Assembly: GCA_017992605.1 (NCBI GenBank)
Contig: JAGOOG010000010.1
Coordinates: 1 to 64,000, forward strand
Origin: Deltaproteobacteria bacterium
GTDB lineage: Bacteria > Desulfobacterota > Desulfomonilia > UBA1062
DNA length: 64,000 nt
Direction: 5' to 3'
The notes under the pieces: model-generated
The model's database searches: none
Told to the model about the DNA's origin: nothing
The model's input: only the letters and a program-made list of their open reading frames with translations
Shown: one piece after another, positions 62,350-64,000 of the stretch
Layout of the letters: each line of letters opens with the position of its first letter
Numbering within the stretch: position 1 is the stretch's first letter
Made by a program: the position numbers and the translations under genes

Positions 62350-63414
62350 ATGACGAAGAAATCGAGATTCGAGCTGGGCCACCTCGAGAAAACGAGGCGG
62401 TCCATCTACGTGTTCCTGAGGGACCAGCTCGAACACAAACTCATTTCCATCGCACTGGAGTCCCCCTACCGCCTCTGCCGGGTCAAGGACATGCCCTACC
62501 CCTACGTGGAGCCCGGCGACCTGAAGCCCAAGAAAAAGGAGTTCACCAAGGATTCCTTCGTGGCTCAGCCCTTCTTCATCGTCTTCTGCGAGGACGCCAT
62601 CGATGAGGTCCATCAGAAGTACATACGGTTTTCCGAATCCAACAGGGTGAAAAAAGACAACCTCCAGCTCATACCGGACATCAGGCTCCAGCGCTCCTTC
62701 TACACGACGGCCAGGTTCTTCGAGCGCGATTCGTTCTTCGAGCTCTTAGAACAGCTCCTGGACGTCGACTACTGCCTGCTCATCCAGCGTGAAAACCGCT
62801 ACAGAAAGGACAGCCGGTACTGCCTCACCCATTTCCACGTCAAGATCGACTGGCCCATCGCGGACGCCGCGGAAAGCCTGGCCAGGGAGCTCCGCTACAT
62901 CTCCAAGAACCTCTATGAGAAGGGGGACCGGTATGCCGAGATCCTCCAGCAGAAACTCTTCGAATACTACGGGTGTCACCACCAGGGCGCCGGCGGACGG
63001 AGGTCCGCGGCCCTCATCGCGGCCCAGTACTTCAAGAACATACCCTATCTCTCAACGGTCTACGTGTCCAGCGCCGAGACCAGGACCCTGACCACCTATT
63101 CGGAGAAAGGCATCGGGAGGTACGCCATCGTGCAGATGGAAAAGCAGTACGCGAAGGCCCTCATCGAGGCGCAAGGGATCACCGAGTCCGGTTTCCGCCA
63201 GGGATACGTCCTGGGAGAATCCGGGAACGCCTTCGATGTCATGCTCATCGTCCGCTACGAGCATACGGAGTGGGGCACCCCCCCTGCCGACGGAAAGCTC
63301 AGGATCATCAGGCCCGACTATTCATGGCTCGGGGTGGACACGGAGATGGTGCTGCCCAAGACCGACGCGGTGAACTTCAGGCCTCTGCAGGTCAAGTGGG
63401 TATACCGGGGTTGA
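62350..63414 (+). CDS. Unrecognised 354-residue protein next to rnpB
   Basis: 354 residues with no signal or span. It is rich in charged and aromatic residues: KKSRFELGHLEKTRRSIYVF, RDSFFELLEQLLDVDYCLLI, THFHVKIDWPIADAAESL and GVDTEMVLPKTDAVNFRPL (each a fragment). HFHVKIDW and CHHQGAGG hold clustered histidines that might bind metal. ATG 62350 begins 35 nt after rnpB; the frame's earlier ATG at 62299 lies inside the RNA. A weak GGGGA is upstream. folD follows 21 bp later. I do not recognise the family. Confidence 0.7.
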   Translation: MTKKSRFELGHLEKTRRSIYVFLRDQLEHKLISIALESPYRLCRVKDMPYPYVEPGDLKPKKKEFTKDSFVAQPFFIVFCEDAIDEVHQKYIRFSESNRVKKDNLQLIPDIRLQRSFYTTARFFERDSFFELLEQLLDVDYCLLIQRENRYRKDSRYCLTHFHVKIDWPIADAAESLARELRYISKNLYEKGDRYAEILQQKLFEYYGCHHQGAGGRRSAALIAAQYFKNIPYLSTVYVSSAETRTLTTYSEKGIGRYAIVQMEKQYAKALIEAQGITESGFRQGYVLGESGNAFDVMLIVRYEHTEWGTPPADGKLRIIRPDYSWLGVDTEMVLPKTDAVNFRPLQVKWVYRG

Positions 63415-63435
63415 TCAGAGACTCAGGAGGTTTTC

Positions 63436-64000
63436 GTGGCGACCATCATCGACGGCAACGAACTCTCACGAAAGAAGCGCCTGATCATCGCCGACGAGGC
63501 GGCTGAATTCGCCCGGCGATGCGGTAGGCCGCCGGGCCTGGCCGTGGTGCTGGTGGGAGGAGATCCTGCCTCGGCAATCTACGTGAGGAACAAGAAGAAG
63601 GCCTGCGAGACCGTGGGGTTCAGGTCTTTCGACCATCACCTCGACGGCGGCACGCCCAGGGAGGAACTCCTGGCCCTGGTGAAGAAGCTCAACGACGACC
63701 CGGCAGTGGACGGCATCCTGGTGCAGTTTCCCGTGCCAGCCCATCTCGATCCTCAGGAGATCCAGCTCGCCATCGACCCCGGCAAGGATGTCGACGGGTT
63801 GCACCCCTACAACCTGGGGAGGCTTCTCTCGGGCACACCCGCCCTCGTCCCCTGCACGCCGTCGGGCATCATGTGCATGCTCAGCGAGTACGGCGTCTCA
63901 CTCAAGGGGAAGGACGCCGTGGTCATCGGCCGGAGCAACCTCGTGGGCAAACCCGTTGCCGTGCTGCTCACGATGGGGCACGCGACCGTCACGATCTGCC
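63436..64000 (+). CDS. folD: Bifunctional methylenetetrahydrofolate dehydrogenase/cyclohydrolase FolD (5' part)
   Basis: The first 188 residues are visible; the gene runs off the window. GLAVVLVGGDPASAIYVRNKKKACE (split, with the Tyr and Lys of the active site), DGILVQFPVPAHL, IDPGKDVDGLHPYNLG, PCTPSGIM and VIGRSNLVGKPVA are FolD motifs. It interconverts methylene-, methenyl- and formyl-THF. GTG 63436 has AGGAGG about 5 nt upstream. Confidence 0.95.
   Translation, partial: MATIIDGNELSRKKRLIIADEAAEFARRCGRPPGLAVVLVGGDPASAIYVRNKKKACETVGFRSFDHHLDGGTPREELLALVKKLNDDPAVDGILVQFPVPAHLDPQEIQLAIDPGKDVDGLHPYNLGRLLSGTPALVPCTPSGIMCMLSEYGVSLKGKDAVVIGRSNLVGKPVAVLLTMGHATVTIC

Overview
The window looks like a chromosomal stretch of a GC-rich, flagellated, Gram-negative bacterium. 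Desulfobacterota (the former Deltaproteobacteria) is the most likely group. This is inferred from the gene repertoire, not from a marker-gene phylogeny: a motA-motB-motB-fliLMNOPQR order with sigma-54 promoters, a type II secretion cluster carrying gspN, a NikKMLQO nickel ECF transporter with a GTGTTAC-type NikR box, many syntroph-like lone catabolic enzymes, and a type A RNase P RNA. No tRNA, rRNA, insertion sequence or CRISPR array was seen. No gene-free stretch exceeds 300 bases.

Layout. 1-0.6 kb: a stand-alone M41-like zinc protease. 0.9-5 kb: a catabolic cluster of an isocitrate-lyase/PEP-mutase-family lyase, a two-subunit aconitase-family hydratase and an MFS carrier, resembling the dimethylmaleate hydratase/dimethylmalate lyase pair of nicotinate fermenters. 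5-7.1 kb: a DUF975 membrane protein, a TetR regulator and an unrecognised multi-span membrane protein. 7.1-10.7 kb: nikKMLQO on the minus strand behind a NikR-type operator. 10.9-17.2 kb (plus strand): a DUF3830 protein, a secreted protein, a hydroxylaminobenzene-mutase-like membrane protein, two tandem PlsC-type acyltransferases, an FrsA-like hydrolase, an enlarged nucleoside diphosphate kinase and a 39-residue basic peptide. 17.2-28.7 kb: mixed accessory genes, including an enolase-superfamily enzyme, a SleB-like hydrolase, a family-3 solute-binding protein, two NlpC/P60 paralogues with lysine-rich linkers, a small zincin, a GYD protein, PpiD, a thermonuclease and an alpha/beta hydrolase.

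28.7-61.8 kb is one almost unbroken minus-strand run. In transcription order it holds nadE, an RNase Z-like hydrolase, rfbC, thiamine pyrophosphokinase, a parvulin lipoprotein, gspF-G-H-I-J-K-L-M-N, a phosphoribosyltransferase, a PAS-GGDEF cyclase, a HAD phosphatase and an MFS carrier. Then come fliK-flgD-flgE behind one sigma-54 promoter and motA-motB-motB-fliL-M-N-O-P-Q-R behind another. It ends with a small protein, mutS, a MinD-like ATPase with a GspE-type N-domain, a 62-residue protein and a REC-plus-histidine-helix protein. Many of these genes overlap by ATGA, which suggests translational coupling. 61.9-64 kb: the RNase P RNA gene, diverging from nadE, an unrecognised 354-residue protein, and the 5' part of folD cut by the window edge.

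The strongest leads are the MotB paralogue lacking the proton-binding aspartate, the MinD/GspE-N fusion, the REC-histidine-helix protein with no ATPase domain, the Shine-Dalgarno-sequestering alternative hairpins before the first MFS gene, the putative dimethylmalate-type pathway, and the paired NlpC/P60 enzymes with histone-H1-like linkers.
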